Part shown: positions 1 to 10,744 of the stretch, one piece after another | How positions within the stretch are numbered: position 1 is the stretch's first letter | How the letters are laid out: the number at the start of each line of letters is the position of its first letter | Assembly: GCF_016820555.1 (NCBI RefSeq) | Contig: NZ_JADHDW010000001.1 | Coordinates: 1 to 64,000 of the forward strand | Direction: 5' to 3' | DNA from: Bacillus sp. REN10 | GTDB lineage: Bacteria; Bacillota; Bacilli; Bacillales; Domibacillaceae | DNA length: 64,000 nucleotides | The notes under the pieces: model-generated | What the model was told of the DNA's origin: nothing | Seen by the model: the letters and a program-made list of their open reading frames with translations, nothing else | Databases searched by the model: none | Position numbers and translations under genes: made by a program

Positions 1-72
1 CGTAGCTCAATTGGATAGAGCGTTTGACTACGGATCAAAAGGTTAGGGGTTCGACTCCTCTCGGGCGCGCCA
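1..72 (+). tRNA. tRNA-Arg (ACG), 5' end cut by window
   Basis: The window opens about five bases inside the acceptor stem. The anticodon loop reads ACG, the T-loop GGTTCGACTCC is intact and CCA is encoded at 70-72. It is the first of 14 tandem tRNA genes. In the B. subtilis trnB cluster Arg is followed by Pro-Ala-Met, as here. Confidence 0.93.
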
Positions 73-89
73 TTATACATACATTTTTG

Positions 90-166
90 CGGGAAGTAGC
101 TCAGCTTGGTAGAGCACTTGGTTTGGGACCAAGGGGTCGCAGGTTCGAATCCTGTCTTCCCGACCA
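90..166 (+). tRNA. tRNA-Pro (TGG)
   Basis: Cloverleaf with acceptor CGGGAAG/CTTCCCG, anticodon stem CTTGG/CCAAG around TGG, a canonical T-arm and encoded CCA. Confidence 0.95.
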
Positions 167-179
167 TTTAAAAACATAT

Positions 180-255
180 GGGGCCTTAGCTCAGCTGGGA
201 GAGCGCCTGCTTTGCACGCAGGAGGTCAGCGGTTCGATCCCGCTAGGCTCCACCA
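180..255 (+). tRNA. tRNA-Ala (TGC)
   Basis: Acceptor GGGGCCT pairs with AGGCTCC. The anticodon stem CCTGC/GCAGG flanks TGC, and CCA is encoded. Confidence 0.95.
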
Positions 256-274
256 ATTAAATGATATAAACCAT

Positions 275-348
275 GGCGGTGTAGCTCAGCTGGCTAGAGC
301 GTACGGTTCATACCCGTGAGGTCGGGGGTTCGATCCCCTCCGCCGCTA
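275..348 (+). tRNA. tRNA-Met (CAT), elongator
   Basis: Anticodon CAT in a TACGG/CCGTG stem. Pair 1-72 is a normal G-U, so this is not an initiator. No CCA is encoded (ATT follows the discriminator A), so the 3' end needs CCA-adding enzyme. Confidence 0.92.
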
Positions 349-355
349 TTTAAAA

Positions 356-432
356 GGACCTTTAGCTCAGTTGGTTAGAGCAGACGGCTCATAACCGTCC
401 GGTCGCAGGTTCGAGTCCTGCAAGGTCCACCA
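356..432 (+). tRNA. tRNA-Ile2 (CAT anticodon, lysidine type)
   Basis: The anticodon is written CAT, but the body and the loop CTCATAA resemble the Bacillus minor tRNA-Ile, whose C34 is changed to lysidine by TilS. It lies directly after elongator Met, the trnB position of Ile2. CCA is encoded. An annotation program would call it Met; assignment to Ile2 is by similarity recalled from B. subtilis. Confidence 0.85.
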
Positions 433-447
433 CTTGCATAAAAATAT

Positions 448-540
448 GGAGGAATACCCAAGTCTGGCTGAAGGGATCGGTCTTGAAAACCGACAGGCGG
501 GTTAAACCGCGCGGGGGTTCGAATCCCTCTTCCTCCGCCA
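448..540 (+). tRNA. tRNA-Ser (TGA)
   Basis: Class II tRNA with a long variable arm (CAGGCGGGTTAAACCGCG region). Anticodon TGA, acceptor GGAGGAA, encoded CCA. Confidence 0.95.
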
Positions 541-562
541 TATTATACAATCTTCTTATCGT

Positions 563-636
<74 letters not shown>

Positions 637-641
637 TAATT

Positions 642-718
642 GGTCCGGTAGTTCAGTTGGTTAGAATGCCTGCCTGTCACGCAGGAGGTCGCGGGTTCGA
701 GTCCCGTCCGGACCGCCA
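642..718 (+). tRNA. tRNA-Asp (GTC)
   Basis: Acceptor GGTCCGG/CCGGACC, anticodon stem CCTGC/GCAGG around GTC, encoded CCA. Confidence 0.95.
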
Positions 719-736
719 TTTATGTATTATCTTATT

Positions 737-812
737 GGCTCAGTAGCTCAGTTGGTAGAGCAATGGACTGAAAATCCATGTGTCGGCGGTTCGATTCCGT
801 CCTGAGCCACCA
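737..812 (+). tRNA. tRNA-Phe (GAA)
   Basis: Acceptor GGCTCAG/CTGAGCC, anticodon GAA in ATGGA/TCCAT, encoded CCA. In B. subtilis trnB a tRNA-His would follow; here the next gene is Gly. Confidence 0.95.
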
Positions 813-821
813 CTTATGAAT

Positions 822-895
822 GCGGGTGTAGTTTAATGGTAAAACCTCAGCCTTCCAAGCTGATGTCGTGGGTTCGATTCCCATCACCCGCTCCA
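822..895 (+). tRNA. tRNA-Gly (TCC)
   Basis: Acceptor GCGGGTG, anticodon TCC in a TCAGC/GCTGA stem, encoded CCA at 893-895. Confidence 0.95.
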
Positions 896-907
896 AATTT
901 TAATAAT

Positions 908-981
<74 letters not shown>

Positions 982-987
982 TTTTAT

Positions 988-1062
988 TCCGCAGTAGCTC
1001 AGTGGTAGAGCTATCGGCTGTTAACCGATCGGTCGCAAGTTCGAATCTTGCCTGCGGAGCCA
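988..1062 (+). tRNA. tRNA-Asn (GTT)
   Basis: Acceptor TCCGCAG/CTGCGGA, anticodon GTT, discriminator G, encoded CCA. Confidence 0.95.
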
Positions 1063-1069
1063 TACATTT

Positions 1070-1160
1070 GGGGAAGTACTCAAGAGGCTGAAGAGGCGCC
1101 CCTGCTAAGGGTGTAGGTCGGGTAACCGGCGCGAGGGTTCAAATCCCTCCTTCTCCGCCA
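1070..1160 (+). tRNA. tRNA-Ser (GCT)
   Basis: Class II tRNA with a long variable arm. Anticodon GCT, acceptor GGGGAAG/CTTCTCC with one G-U pair, encoded CCA. Confidence 0.94.
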
Positions 1161-1164
1161 TATT

Positions 1165-1236
1165 GGCCCGTTGGTCAAGCGGTTAAGACACCGCCCTTTC
1201 ACGGCGGTAACACGGGTTCGAATCCCGTACGGGTCA
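1165..1236 (+). tRNA. tRNA-Glu (TTC)
   Basis: Acceptor GGCCCGT/ACGGGTC, anticodon TTC, no encoded CCA. It is the last gene of the cluster, as in trnB of B. subtilis. Confidence 0.94.
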
Positions 1237-1251
1237 TTCTTATATACAAAC

Positions 1252-1302
1252 AAAAAAAGCAGAAAACTATTTGTTTTATAACAATTAGTCTTCTGCTTTT
1301 TT
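1252..1302 (+). terminator. Rho-independent terminator of the tRNA cluster
   Basis: An A-rich arm AAAAAAAGCAGAA and the complementary TTCTGCTTTTTT flank an AT-rich loop and end in a T-run, 15 nt after the last tRNA. Confidence 0.85.
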
Positions 1303-1312
1303 GCTTTCTCAT

Positions 1313-1357
1313 GAATTGTTAAATTATCGTAAAGAATTGTCGATAAATTAACAATTC
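1313..1357. promoter_or_regulatory. Long inverted repeat upstream of glgB
   Basis: Arms 1313-1329 and 1341-1357 are complementary over 17 nt with one mismatch, around an 11-nt loop. Only TTT follows, so it is a poor terminator. It sits between the tRNA terminator and glgB, so it may be an operator or an mRNA structure of the glg leader. Function is inferred from position only. Confidence 0.45.
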
Positions 1358-1501
1358 TTTAAGGAGGATTTATTTTCAAGATACAGAATCTTATAAACTA
1401 TAAGAAGATTTGTTTTTCGAAAAATGCTCCACTACATAGCTCTTCTACTAAGCCTCATATGATGATTTCTCTATTTTATTTCAATTTAAAGGATGGGAAT
1501 T

Positions 1502-3358
1502 ATGACAGCAGCATATCCAACCGATTTTGATATTCATTTATTCCATGAAGGAAATCTATTTCGAGCTTATGAGTTATTCGGTGCTCATCTGTTTAAGATT
1601 GACGAACATATTTACACATCTTTTTGTGTATGGGCGCCTCATGCGAAGAAAGTTCGACTTGTTGGCAGCTTTAACAATTGGAATGGGGAAGGCTATTCCT
1701 TACAAAAAGTCAATGAGGAAGGAATTTGGTATATACGGATCAGAAAAAACCTAGAGGGTGAGCTCTATAAATATGAAATGGTGACCGAATCAGACGAGGT
1801 ATATTTAAAGGCTGATCCTTATGCATTTTTTGCAGAGGAGAGGCCAGGAACAGCTAGTATTATCTATTCACTTTGTGGATATGAATGGAATGATCAATTG
1901 TGGCAAAAAAATAAAAAACGGGTTTCTGTTTATGAACAGCCTGTCTCCATTTATGAACTTCATTTAGGCACTTGGAAAAGAAAAGAAGATGGTACTCTTT
2001 ACTCTTATCGAGAATTGGCTGATCAAGTCATTCCTTATGTAAAAGAACTAGGGTTTACTCATATTGAGGTGATGCCTGTAACGGAGCATCCTTATGATCG
2101 CTCGTGGGGATATCAAGGCACAGGATATTTCGCTGCGACGAGTCGCTACGGAGAACCGAAAGACTTTATGTACTTTGTCGATCAATGTCATCAGCATGAG
2201 CTTGGTGTGATTTTAGATTGGGTTCCAGGTCATTTTTGCAAAGATGCTCATGGACTTCACCGACTAGATGGAGGCTATAGTTATGAATATGAGAACAGCT
2301 GGGATCGAGAAAATTACATTTGGGGCACAGCGAACTTTGATTTAGGAAAAACAGAGGTGCAAAGCTTTCTTATCTCTAATGCGGTGTTTTGGCTTGATTA
2401 TTTTCATATTGATGGATTTCGAGTGGATGCGGTAGCAAATATTATTTATTGGCCGAATCGAGATCAGCTAGAGGTCAATCCTTTTGGGCTGCAGTTTTTG
2501 AAAAAGCTGAATCAAGCGGTGTTTCAATTTGATCCTGATGTATTAATGATTGCAGAAGATTCGACCGATTGGCCGCAAGTGACTGCACCGGTGCATGTAG
2601 GAGGGCTTGGTTTTAATTATAAATGGAATATGGGATGGATGAACGATGTGTTGAATTATATGGAAACTCATTGGCATCAACGTTCTGACCATCATCATTT
2701 AATTTCTTTCTCCTTAATGTATGCGTACTCAGAGAATTTCATTTTACCATTCTCACATGATGAGGTCGTGCATGGGAAGAAATCATTATTAAATAAAATG
2801 CCGGGGGATTATTGGCAGAAGTTCGCCCAGCTTCGGTTATTAATGGGCTTTTTAATCGCTCATCCAGGAAAAAAACTTTTATTTATGGGAAGCGAATTAG
2901 CTCCCTTTTCGGAATGGAAGGACCTTGAAGAGATGGATTGGCATTTAACTGAGTATGAGATGCATCGGAAATTTCGGGAATATTTTATTCACCTTCTTCA
3001 TTTATATAAGAGTGCTGAACCTTTATTTGAGCTAGATCATGATCCTCGTGGTTTTCAATGGATTGACGTTCATAATACGAAGCAAAATATTTACTCATTT
3101 ATTCGCAGAAGTAAAGAAGGCTCTCCTTTGATTGTCATTTGTAATTTTGGAGAGTATGGCTATGAGAACTATCGAATAGGAGTTCCTGATATTGGCTTAT
3201 ATGAGGAGGTTTTAAACAGTGATCAAAAGGAATATGGGGGATCCGGTCAAATTAATCCGGCGCCTTTAAAAGCGACAAAAGATCATTTTCATGGGCAACC
3301 GGCGTCTGTACATATGACTATACCGCCTTTTGGTGTTGTGTATATTCAGCCTAAATGA
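1502..3358 (+). CDS. glgB: 1,4-alpha-glucan branching enzyme GlgB
   Basis: Makes the alpha-1,6 branch points of glycogen in the cytoplasm. The protein has an N-terminal CBM48-type module ([20 protein letters not shown]) and a GH13 barrel with FRVDAVAN (nucleophile Asp), [10 protein letters not shown] (acid/base Glu) and [12 protein letters not shown] (transition-state Asp). At 618 aa it matches short Gram-positive GlgB proteins. An ATG at 1493 lies inside the Shine-Dalgarno AAAGGATGG, so ATG 1502 is preferred. It is the first gene of the glg operon: glgC follows after 18 nt with its own AGGAGG. Confidence 0.96.
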   Translation: MTAAYPTDFDIHLFHEGNLFRAYELFGAHLFKIDEHIYTSFCVWAPHAKKVRLVGSFNNWNGEGYSLQKVNEEGIWYIRIRKNLEGELYKYEMVTESDEVYLKADPYAFFAEERPGTASIIYSLCGYEWNDQLWQKNKKRVSVYEQPVSIYELHLGTWKRKEDGTLYSYRELADQVIPYVKELGFTHIEVMPVTEHPYDRSWGYQGTGYFAATSRYGEPKDFMYFVDQCHQHELGVILDWVPGHFCKDAHGLHRLDGGYSYEYENSWDRENYIWGTANFDLGKTEVQSFLISNAVFWLDYFHIDGFRVDAVANIIYWPNRDQLEVNPFGLQFLKKLNQAVFQFDPDVLMIAEDSTDWPQVTAPVHVGGLGFNYKWNMGWMNDVLNYMETHWHQRSDHHHLISFSLMYAYSENFILPFSHDEVVHGKKSLLNKMPGDYWQKFAQLRLLMGFLIAHPGKKLLFMGSELAPFSEWKDLEEMDWHLTEYEMHRKFREYFIHLLHLYKSAEPLFELDHDPRGFQWIDVHNTKQNIYSFIRRSKEGSPLIVICNFGEYGYENYRIGVPDIGLYEEVLNSDQKEYGGSGQINPAPLKATKDHFHGQPASVHMTIPPFGVVYIQPK

Positions 3359-3376
3359 TAAATAGGAGGGAATGGA

Positions 3377-4525
3377 ATGGTTAAAGAAAAGTGCGTTGCA
3401 ATGCTATTAGCAGGTGGGCAAGGAAGTAGATTAAAAGAACTAACGACAGGGTTAGCGAAGCCAGCTGTTCCGTATGGAGGGAAATATCGTATTATTGACT
3501 TTCCGCTGAGTAATTGTGCGAATTCGGGCATTCATACGGTCGGTGTGTTGACTCAATATCAACCGCTTGTGCTTAATTCTTACATTGGAATTGGCAGCGC
3601 ATGGGATTTAGACCGAAAAACCGGTGGAGTGACGGTGCTACCGCCTTATTCAGAAACAGAAGGAGTAAAGTGGTATTCAGGCACGGCGAATGCCATTTAT
3701 CAAAATTTAAATTATTTAAAACAGTACGACCCAGAACATGTCCTGATCTTATCAGGAGATCATATTTATAAAATGAATTATGCCAAGATGCTAAATTTCC
3801 ATATCGAGAAAGAGGCGGATGTGACCATCTCTGTGATTGAGGTTCCTTGGAATGAGGCGAGCCGCTTTGGCATTATGAGTACGAATCAGCGCATGGAAAT
3901 TACAGACTTTGAAGAAAAGCCGAAGAAGCCTACTAGTAATCTTGCCTCCATGGGGATTTATATTTTTAAATGGTCGGTATTAAAGGAATATTTGGAGATT
4001 GATGAGGGGAATCCGAAATCAACGAATGATTTTGGAAAAGATGTCATTCCGTTAATGCTGCGGGAGAAGCTAAAGCTGTTTGCCTACCCTTTCAGCGGCT
4101 ATTGGAAGGACGTTGGAACAATTCAAAGCTTATGGGAAGCTAATATGGATCTTTTAGATCAAGAAGAAGAGTTAGATTTGCTAGACCATTCATGGCGCAT
4201 TTATTCAGTGAACCCTAATCAACCGCCGCAATTTATTGGTGAACATGCGATTGTTAAAAATTCGTTAGTCAATGAGGGGTGCGTCATTGAGGGAGAAGTA
4301 ATTCATTCTGTTCTCTTCCAAGGGGTGCAAGTAGAGGAGAAGACGGTGATTAAAGATGCAGTCATTATGCCAAATGCCCGTATAGGAAGAAATTGTGTGA
4401 TTGAACGAGCGATTGTCATTAGCAACTTAGAAATTCCTGATAACGTCGAAATCTATAATCATACAGAAAACATTTTATTAATCACAGAAGAATATCTTGC
4501 ACAATTAATAGAACAAAAGCAATAA
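3377..4525 (+). CDS. glgC: Glucose-1-phosphate adenylyltransferase, catalytic subunit GlgC
   Basis: Makes ADP-glucose from glucose-1-phosphate and ATP, the committed step of glycogen synthesis. The pyrophosphorylase motif [14 protein letters not shown] is at the N terminus, followed by [18 protein letters not shown] and [18 protein letters not shown] and a C-terminal left-handed beta-helix (hexapeptide-like repeats, about residues 290-370) are present. At 382 aa it is the usual length. Bacillus-type enzymes act with GlgD, encoded 24 nt downstream. The start follows AGGAGGGAATGG. Confidence 0.97.
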   Translation: MVKEKCVAMLLAGGQGSRLKELTTGLAKPAVPYGGKYRIIDFPLSNCANSGIHTVGVLTQYQPLVLNSYIGIGSAWDLDRKTGGVTVLPPYSETEGVKWYSGTANAIYQNLNYLKQYDPEHVLILSGDHIYKMNYAKMLNFHIEKEADVTISVIEVPWNEASRFGIMSTNQRMEITDFEEKPKKPTSNLASMGIYIFKWSVLKEYLEIDEGNPKSTNDFGKDVIPLMLREKLKLFAYPFSGYWKDVGTIQSLWEANMDLLDQEEELDLLDHSWRIYSVNPNQPPQFIGEHAIVKNSLVNEGCVIEGEVIHSVLFQGVQVEEKTVIKDAVIMPNARIGRNCVIERAIVISNLEIPDNVEIYNHTENILLITEEYLAQLIEQKQ

Positions 4526-4549
4526 CTTTGTTGAAATGGAGGAAATGGA

Positions 4550-5578
4550 ATGAATAGATCTATGCTTGGTATCATTGATGCGACAACACATCCGGACTCA
4601 ATGGAAGACTTATTGCTTCACCGTTCATTAGCGGCCGTTCCTTTTGCTGGCCGTTATCGACTGATTGACTTTATTTTATCCAATATGGTGAATTCAGGAA
4701 TTCAAAGTGTAGCCATTTTTCCAAAGTATCAGTATCGCTCATTAATGGACCACTTAGGATCAGGGAAAGACTGGGATTTAAATCGGAAACGAGATGGTTT
4801 ATTTTTTTTCCCATCTCCTAATGTAAAGGGAGAAGAAGATAAAGTCGGGCTGTTTTGTCATTTTGCTCAACATATCGATTATTTCAAGCGGAGCACGCAA
4901 AAGTATGCATTAATTAGCAATTGTTATACCGTATTTAATATGGATTTTTCTCCAATTTTAAAGAAATTAAAAGAGGATAGCTGCGATATTTTACAAATTT
5001 ATAATCAAGGCCGCCCGATTGAGCTTTACGTTGTGCCTGTTCCATTGCTGATTCAGCTCATTGAGAAGAGGAAGGAAACCGGATATACATGTATGCAAGA
5101 TATTGTGAATGGTCATAATCATGACTATCACATTTGTAAATACGAAATGGATGGGTATTGTGAGCAAATTCAATCGATCCGTGATTTCTATACGGTCAGT
5201 ATGGAACTGTTACAAAAAGAGAACTGGAGCCAGCTTTTTAACAAGTTTCAACCGATTTATACGAAGGTAAAGGATGAGCCGCCAACAAAGTACACGGAGA
5301 CGTCTCTTGTTAAAAATTCCATGATTGCTAACGGGGCGGTGATTGAAGGAGAAATCGAGCAAAGTGTGATTTCCCGTGCCGTGTTTATCGGCAAAAATAC
5401 AACTGTTAAAAATTGCATTATTATGCAAAAGAGCAAGATTGGCGAAGATTGTGAGTTAGCCCATGTCATTATTGATAAAGATGCGGTAATAGGTGATGGA
5501 ATTAAAATCATAGGTACACCAGAGGAGCCAATTGTGATTCGTAAAGGGTCAGTACAAGGAGTGGTGATGAATTCGTGA
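4550..5578 (+). CDS. glgD: Glucose-1-phosphate adenylyltransferase, regulatory subunit GlgD
   Basis: Paralogue of GlgC that keeps [18 protein letters not shown] and the C-terminal beta-helix but lacks the GGxGxRL nucleotide-binding loop: the N terminus reads [21 protein letters not shown]. In Firmicutes the GlgCD hetero-oligomer is the active form, with GlgD as a non-catalytic or weakly catalytic modulator. At 342 aa it is the expected size. Its stop overlaps the GTG start of glgA (GTGA), implying translational coupling. Confidence 0.95.
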   Translation: MNRSMLGIIDATTHPDSMEDLLLHRSLAAVPFAGRYRLIDFILSNMVNSGIQSVAIFPKYQYRSLMDHLGSGKDWDLNRKRDGLFFFPSPNVKGEEDKVGLFCHFAQHIDYFKRSTQKYALISNCYTVFNMDFSPILKKLKEDSCDILQIYNQGRPIELYVVPVPLLIQLIEKRKETGYTCMQDIVNGHNHDYHICKYEMDGYCEQIQSIRDFYTVSMELLQKENWSQLFNKFQPIYTKVKDEPPTKYTETSLVKNSMIANGAVIEGEIEQSVISRAVFIGKNTTVKNCIIMQKSKIGEDCELAHVIIDKDAVIGDGIKIIGTPEEPIVIRKGSVQGVVMNS

Positions 5579-7023
5579 AATTACTATTTGTTGTCTCAGA
5601 ATGTGTACCTTTTGTGAAATCAGGAGGGCTGGCTGATGTGGCTGGCTCTTTGCCGAAAGAGTTAAAAAAGCAGGGAATCGATGTGCGGGTGATGTTGCCT
5701 AAATACGGAACGATTCCTTTAGAATATCGGGAACAAATGAAGAAAGTGACGGAATATACTGTGCCTGTTGGTTGGAGAAATCAATATTGCGGGATCGAAC
5801 AGCTCGAGAAAGATGGCATTGTGTATTACTTTATCGATAACGAGTATTATTTTTACCGAGAGCAAATGTATGGCTTTGGAGATGATGGCGAAAGATTTTC
5901 TTATTTCACTAGAGCAGCGTTAGACAGCTTGCCACATCTCGGCTTTTATCCAGATATGATTCATTGTCATGATTGGCATACGGCGATGATTCCTTTCATG
6001 TTGAGAGTCGAGCATCAGCATCGTCCGGGTTATGAATTGATTCGAACGGTTTTTACGATTCATAATTTATTGTATCAGGGCATTTTTCCGCAAAGTGTAC
6101 TGACGGATTTATTAAATTTACATAGTCAGTATTTCAATAGTCGTCAGTTAGAATTTTATGATTGTATGAATTTTATGAAAGGTGGACTTGTTGCTGCCGA
6201 TGCGATCACAACAGTCAGTCCTACATATAGGAATGAGATTTTAACTGCTTATTTTGGGGAACGGTTAGACGGTGTGTTACAAGAAAGGCAAGATGATTTG
6301 ATCGGCATATTAAATGGGATTGACGATTCCATTTACCATCCGGCCATAGATCCGTTGATTGTCCCTTTTGATCGTGATCATTTGGATGGAAAGAAAGAGA
6401 ATAAACAGCTGCTTCAGCGAATGTTTGGGTTAGCGGAGAAAGCCGATGTACCCATTGTTTCGATCGTTTCTCGCTTTACAAGGCAAAAAGGGTTAGAGCT
6501 CGTGACGCGAGTGTTTCATGAAATGATGGAGGAAGATGTTCAATTCATTGTTCTCGGTACGGGAGAGGATGAGTTTGAATGGTTTTTTAAAGAGATGGAG
6601 TGGAGATATCCACAAAAAGTGCGATCATATATTGGTTTTGATGAAGAGCTGGCGCATAAAATTTATGCAGGGTCTGATTTGTTTTTGATGCCTTCAAAGT
6701 TTGAGCCGTGCGGACTTGGGCAGATGATCGCGATGAAATATGGAGCGCTGCCACTTGTGCGTGAAACAGGAGGATTGAATGATTCCGTTCTTTCCTATAA
6801 CGAACAAACCGGTGAAGGGAATGGGTTTTCTTTCACGAACTTTAATGCCCATGATTTATTGTTTACTTTTAGACGAGCGATTCATATGTATGAGGATAAG
6901 AGCGTTTGGGAGAAGCTGATGAAGCAGGCGATGACTTGTGATTATAGCTGGTCGCAGTCTGCCAAAAAGTATAGTGAATTATATTCGGACTTATCGTCTA
7001 GGAGGGAAAGTCATGTTTTCTAA
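5575..7023 (+). CDS. glgA: Glycogen synthase GlgA (ADP-glucose dependent)
   Basis: Extends alpha-1,4-glucan from ADP-glucose. GT5 signature [16 protein letters not shown] near the N terminus (KxGGL, ADP-glucose binding), [11 protein letters not shown] in the first Rossmann domain, and [12 protein letters not shown] plus [17 protein letters not shown] in the second. At 482 aa it is a typical length. The GTG start overlaps the glgD stop by 4 nt; the 3' end overlaps glgP by 11 nt, so the operon is tightly coupled. Confidence 0.97.
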   Translation: MKLLFVVSECVPFVKSGGLADVAGSLPKELKKQGIDVRVMLPKYGTIPLEYREQMKKVTEYTVPVGWRNQYCGIEQLEKDGIVYYFIDNEYYFYREQMYGFGDDGERFSYFTRAALDSLPHLGFYPDMIHCHDWHTAMIPFMLRVEHQHRPGYELIRTVFTIHNLLYQGIFPQSVLTDLLNLHSQYFNSRQLEFYDCMNFMKGGLVAADAITTVSPTYRNEILTAYFGERLDGVLQERQDDLIGILNGIDDSIYHPAIDPLIVPFDRDHLDGKKENKQLLQRMFGLAEKADVPIVSIVSRFTRQKGLELVTRVFHEMMEEDVQFIVLGTGEDEFEWFFKEMEWRYPQKVRSYIGFDEELAHKIYAGSDLFLMPSKFEPCGLGQMIAMKYGALPLVRETGGLNDSVLSYNEQTGEGNGFSFTNFNAHDLLFTFRRAIHMYEDKSVWEKLMKQAMTCDYSWSQSAKKYSELYSDLSSRRESHVF

Positions 7024-9430
7024 TAAAGAAGCATTTAAAACGGCTTTTTTAAAGCGGATTGAAAGAACGTATGGGAAAAGCTTTCAAGATTCGACCTTGT
7101 CTGATCAATTTCAAACGTTAGGAAACATGGTAAGGGAATATATTAGCTCTAATTGGATTCAAACGAATGAGGAATACAGTAAAAAAAAGCAAAAGAAAGT
7201 GTATTATTTATCGATTGAGTTTTTACTTGGCCGGCTGTTAGGCCAAAACTTATTAAATCTGGGTATTTATGATGTGGTGAAGGAAGGGCTAAGCGACTTA
7301 TATATTTCATTAGAAGAGCTCGAAGAAGTGGAATATGATGCGGCTTTAGGAAATGGTGGGCTCGGTCGATTGGCTGCGTGTTTTCTTGATTCATTAGCTT
7401 CATTAAACTTGCCAGGACACGGCTGCGGTATTCGCTATAAACATGGTTTATTTGAGCAAAGAATGGTGGATGGCTTTCAGTTGGAATTGCCTGAGCATTG
7501 GTTGCGTTACGGCCATGTATGGGAAGTAAGAAAGATTGATTTGGCTGTAGAGGTGCCCTTTTGGGGGAGAGTGGAGACGTATGAAAAGGATGGAGGACTC
7601 ACATTCCGACATGTCGATGCTGAATATGTGAGCGCAGTTCCTTATGATATGCCGGTGATTGGCTATGAAACGACTACGGTCAATACGCTCAGACTTTGGA
7701 GTGCAGAACCGTCCCGGTATATGCCGAATCAAGATGTGCTAAAGTATAAAAAAGAGACAGAAGCCATTTCCGAATTTTTATATCCGGATGATACGAACGA
7801 TGAGGGGAAAATTTTACGGTTAAAGCAACAATATTTTCTTGTGTCCGCAAGTATCCGTTCGATTATTCAAGATTACTTAGAGCAGTATAAAAATTTGCAT
7901 GAGTTTCATGAGCATGTCTCGATCCATATCAATGATACGCATCCCGTTCTTGCAATTCCGGAATTTATGCGGGTATTGCTAGATGACCATTGCCTCAGTT
8001 GGGAAGAAGCTTGGCAAATTACGACCAATACATTTGCTTATACGAATCATACGACTTTGTCAGAAGCGTTGGAGCAGTGGCCCATTCGGATTTTTAAGCC
8101 ACTTCTGCCAAGAATCTTTATGATTGTGGATGAGATTAATGAGCGCTTCTGCAGAAGTTTATGGGAGCTTTATCCGGGAGAATGGGGGCGCATTGAACGA
8201 ATGGCGATTGTGGCGCATGGGCAAGTGAAGATGGCTCATTTAGCGATTGTTGGTAGCCATAGCGTCAATGGAGTAGCCAAAATCCATACAGAGATTTTAA
8301 AAAATCGGGAAATGAACTTATTTTATCAATTTCAGCCGGAGAAATTTAATAATAAAACGAATGGAATTACGCATCGCCGCTGGTTAATTAAAGCCAATCC
8401 GCAACTGACACATTTAATTACAGAAACGATTGGTGAACAGTGGATGAAGCAGCCGGAAAAGCTCGCTCTTCTTCAACCTTATGAACAGGATGCTTCCTTT
8501 TTAAGGAGCTTAGAGAAAGTGAAGCAACAGCGCAAAGAAATTTTGGCGAAGTTGATTTTTGAACAAAATGAGATCACTGTGGACCCGCAATCGATCTTTG
8601 ATATTCAAGTGAAAAGATTGCATGCGTATAAGCGACAGCTATTAAATGTGCTACATATTATGTATTTGTATAATCGCATGAGGGAAGATGCTTCTTTTGA
8701 TATGTATCCACGGACATTTGTGTTCGGGGCAAAAGCGTCGCCAGGTTATTATTATGCGAAGAAAATTATTAAGCTGATTCATTCTGTAGCAGACATGGTC
8801 AACAATGATCCGATTGTAAAAGATCGAATGAAAGTAGTCTTTTTAGAAAATTATCGCGTGTCTTTAGCAGAAGATATTATTCCCGCAGCCGATATTAGCG
8901 AACAAATTTCCACAGCCAGCAAAGAAGCATCAGGGACAGGGAATATGAAGTTTATGATGAACGGTGCTTTAACAATGGGGACACTTGATGGGGCGAATGT
9001 TGAAATATTAGAGCAAGTAGGCAAAGACAATATTTTTATTTTCGGTTTGAAAGCAGAAGAAGTGATGAAGTTTGAACGTGAAGGCGGCTATCGTTCCATG
9101 GATTATTATCATCACGATGATCATATCCAGCAAGTGATGGATCAATTAGTGAACGGCTTTTTTGAAGAAGAGAATCAATTTGATATGATTTATGATTCGT
9201 TGCTGATGGAAAATGATCAATATTTTGTTTTGAAAGATTTTGCCGCTTATCGCGATAAGCAACAAGAAGCGGGGCATTTATATGAAAAAGACCGCAATCG
9301 CTGGCTGCAAATGACGGCGCGCAATATTAGTCAATCGGGCTACTTCTCAAGCGACCGGACGATTCGCGAGTATGCCTCAGAAATTTGGGACGTCCATAGC
9401 CGCGGCAGTCAAGTGCTGATGAAGCGATAA
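7013..9430 (+). CDS. glgP: Glycogen phosphorylase GlgP
   Basis: Releases glucose-1-phosphate from glycogen ends (GT35, PLP dependent). The PLP-lysine region [27 protein letters not shown] is near the C terminus, and [24 protein letters not shown] and NGITHRRWL are all in place. The frame is open upstream to 6938, inside glgA, but the ATG at 7013 has GGAGGGAAAGTC before it, giving 805 aa, which fits the family. It is the last gene of the operon; a strong hairpin follows. Confidence 0.97.
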   Translation: MFSNKEAFKTAFLKRIERTYGKSFQDSTLSDQFQTLGNMVREYISSNWIQTNEEYSKKKQKKVYYLSIEFLLGRLLGQNLLNLGIYDVVKEGLSDLYISLEELEEVEYDAALGNGGLGRLAACFLDSLASLNLPGHGCGIRYKHGLFEQRMVDGFQLELPEHWLRYGHVWEVRKIDLAVEVPFWGRVETYEKDGGLTFRHVDAEYVSAVPYDMPVIGYETTTVNTLRLWSAEPSRYMPNQDVLKYKKETEAISEFLYPDDTNDEGKILRLKQQYFLVSASIRSIIQDYLEQYKNLHEFHEHVSIHINDTHPVLAIPEFMRVLLDDHCLSWEEAWQITTNTFAYTNHTTLSEALEQWPIRIFKPLLPRIFMIVDEINERFCRSLWELYPGEWGRIERMAIVAHGQVKMAHLAIVGSHSVNGVAKIHTEILKNREMNLFYQFQPEKFNNKTNGITHRRWLIKANPQLTHLITETIGEQWMKQPEKLALLQPYEQDASFLRSLEKVKQQRKEILAKLIFEQNEITVDPQSIFDIQVKRLHAYKRQLLNVLHIMYLYNRMREDASFDMYPRTFVFGAKASPGYYYAKKIIKLIHSVADMVNNDPIVKDRMKVVFLENYRVSLAEDIIPAADISEQISTASKEASGTGNMKFMMNGALTMGTLDGANVEILEQVGKDNIFIFGLKAEEVMKFEREGGYRSMDYYHHDDHIQQVMDQLVNGFFEEENQFDMIYDSLLMENDQYFVLKDFAAYRDKQQEAGHLYEKDRNRWLQMTARNISQSGYFSSDRTIREYASEIWDVHSRGSQVLMKR

Positions 9431-9468
9431 TTCATTTTTGCTCCGTGATTTTAACAGAATGAAAAGAA

Positions 9469-9509
9469 AAAACGGTGAGTATCCAGCTTAAGTGGATACT
9501 CACCGTTTT
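9469..9509. terminator. Bidirectional terminator between glgP and menA
   Basis: A perfect 17-bp stem (9469-9485 with 9493-9509) has A-rich and T-rich outer ends, so it can serve the convergent glgP and menA transcripts. Confidence 0.9.
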
Positions 9510-9512
9510 GCC

Positions 9513-10436
9513 CTATAGAAGATAACCTAAGCAAATGCCGATCGACAGCAAAAAGCCGAAAATCGTATTGGTTTGCGCGGTTGCTTTCATGGCAGGCATC
9601 ATTTGAATCGGCAGTGTTTTACCGATAAAGCCTTTTGTTGCTTTCACGGCCTTCGGAATACTTAAAAAAGTGAGAAGAAGCCATGGTGATCCAATCCCAA
9701 ACACCACAAGAGCAGCTACCCAAATAAAGGACATGATGAACATGCCAGCGAGCACTTGAATGGCGCGCTTGCGTCCGACTAAAATCGCCAGCGTTTTTCG
9801 CCCATTTTCTTTGTCGCCATCTAAATCACGAATGTTGTTCGCTAATAAAATCGAACCAACCAAAATGGAGATGGGAACAGAAACCAGTATGCTGGAGCTA
9901 GAAATAAAACCTGTTTGAATATAAAAAGACAGCAAAATAATGACAAATCCCATAAAAAAGCCGGCTGTCAATTCACCAAACGGCGTGTAAGCAATCGGAA
10001 GCGGTCCGCCTGTATAAAAATACCCCGCTGCCATACAGATGATCCCAATGACAGCGATCCACCATGTCGTATTGGCACAAATATAAATACCAAGCAGCAA
10101 AGCAATACCAAAAAAGGCAAATCCCATCGTCAGCACTGTGCGCGGCTGAACGCCATTTCGGACAATGGCGCCTCCGATCCCAACAGAGTGTTCGGTATCG
10201 AGTCCCCTAACGTAATCGAAATACTCATTGAACATATTTGTAGCTGCCTGAATTAATAAACAGGCCATGAGCATCGCTAAAAACAAATCAATTTGAAGCG
10301 ACGTATATGCGACAGCCAAAGCCGTTCCGAGAAACACGGGAACAAAGGCGGCTGTTAACGTGTGCGGCCTCATAAGCTGCCACCAAACTTTCCAGCCTTT
10401 GTCTGGCTTAATGAAAGGGGCTGTATTGACTTCCAT
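9513..10436 (-). CDS. menA: 1,4-dihydroxy-2-naphthoate octaprenyltransferase MenA
   Basis: Integral membrane UbiA-family prenyltransferase that joins DHNA to the polyprenyl chain to give demethylmenaquinone. The first Asp motif NMFNEYFDYVRGLDTE and the second NNIRDLDGDKENGRKTLA are both present, as are about eight hydrophobic segments. At 307 aa it is a normal length. The ATG start has AAAGGGAG upstream. It is divergent from menF, so the whole branch is clustered here; in B. subtilis menA is elsewhere on the chromosome. Confidence 0.95.
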   Translation of the reverse strand: MEVNTAPFIKPDKGWKVWWQLMRPHTLTAAFVPVFLGTALAVAYTSLQIDLFLAMLMACLLIQAATNMFNEYFDYVRGLDTEHSVGIGGAIVRNGVQPRTVLTMGFAFFGIALLLGIYICANTTWWIAVIGIICMAAGYFYTGGPLPIAYTPFGELTAGFFMGFVIILLSFYIQTGFISSSSILVSVPISILVGSILLANNIRDLDGDKENGRKTLAILVGRKRAIQVLAGMFIMSFIWVAALVVFGIGSPWLLLTFLSIPKAVKATKGFIGKTLPIQMMPAMKATAQTNTIFGFLLSIGICLGYLL

Positions 10437-10506
10437 CGTTTATTCTCTCCCTTTAGTTAATAACGAACATCATATTTAAATATCTCTTCTTCTGTTCGTC
10501 ATTATA

Positions 10507-10535
10507 AGTGTAGAAAAGGAAGGGATGAGTGTCAA
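10507..10535 (-). promoter_or_regulatory. Candidate sigma-A promoter of menA
   Basis: On the minus strand TTGACA (10535-10530) is followed after 17 nt by TACACT (10512-10507), 71 nt upstream of the menA start. It lies in the 308-nt divergent menA-menF gap, which otherwise holds no gene. Confidence 0.5.
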
Positions 10536-10660
10536 TCACTTTTCATGTGTCAAAGCAGGTTCATTTCCCCATCTGACGCATTGAAAACAAACAAATAATA
10601 GGAACGATTGACGCAAAGCATTATAATAAGGGTAGAATAAGACAAAACGTGGTGGAATCG

Positions 10661-10690
10661 TTGACATAAGGAGTTCAAGAGGTGTATCTT
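10661..10690 (+). promoter_or_regulatory. Candidate sigma-A promoter of menF
   Basis: TTGACA at 10661-10666, an 18-nt spacer and TATCTT at 10685-10690, about 40 nt before the menF Shine-Dalgarno. Another -10-like TATAAT lies at 10622-10627 but has no good -35. Confidence 0.45.
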
Positions 10691-10744
10691 TAAATAAGTT
10701 TGACAACGATTCATACTGCTGTATGTGCAATGGAGGAGATTTCA

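Noticed and set aside
356-432. A third tRNA-Met
   Set aside because: Body and trnB position match lysidine-type tRNA-Ile2 despite the CAT anticodon.
1361-1367. AAGGAGG as the start signal of a small gene before glgB
   Set aside because: No ATG, GTG or TTG at suitable spacing downstream.
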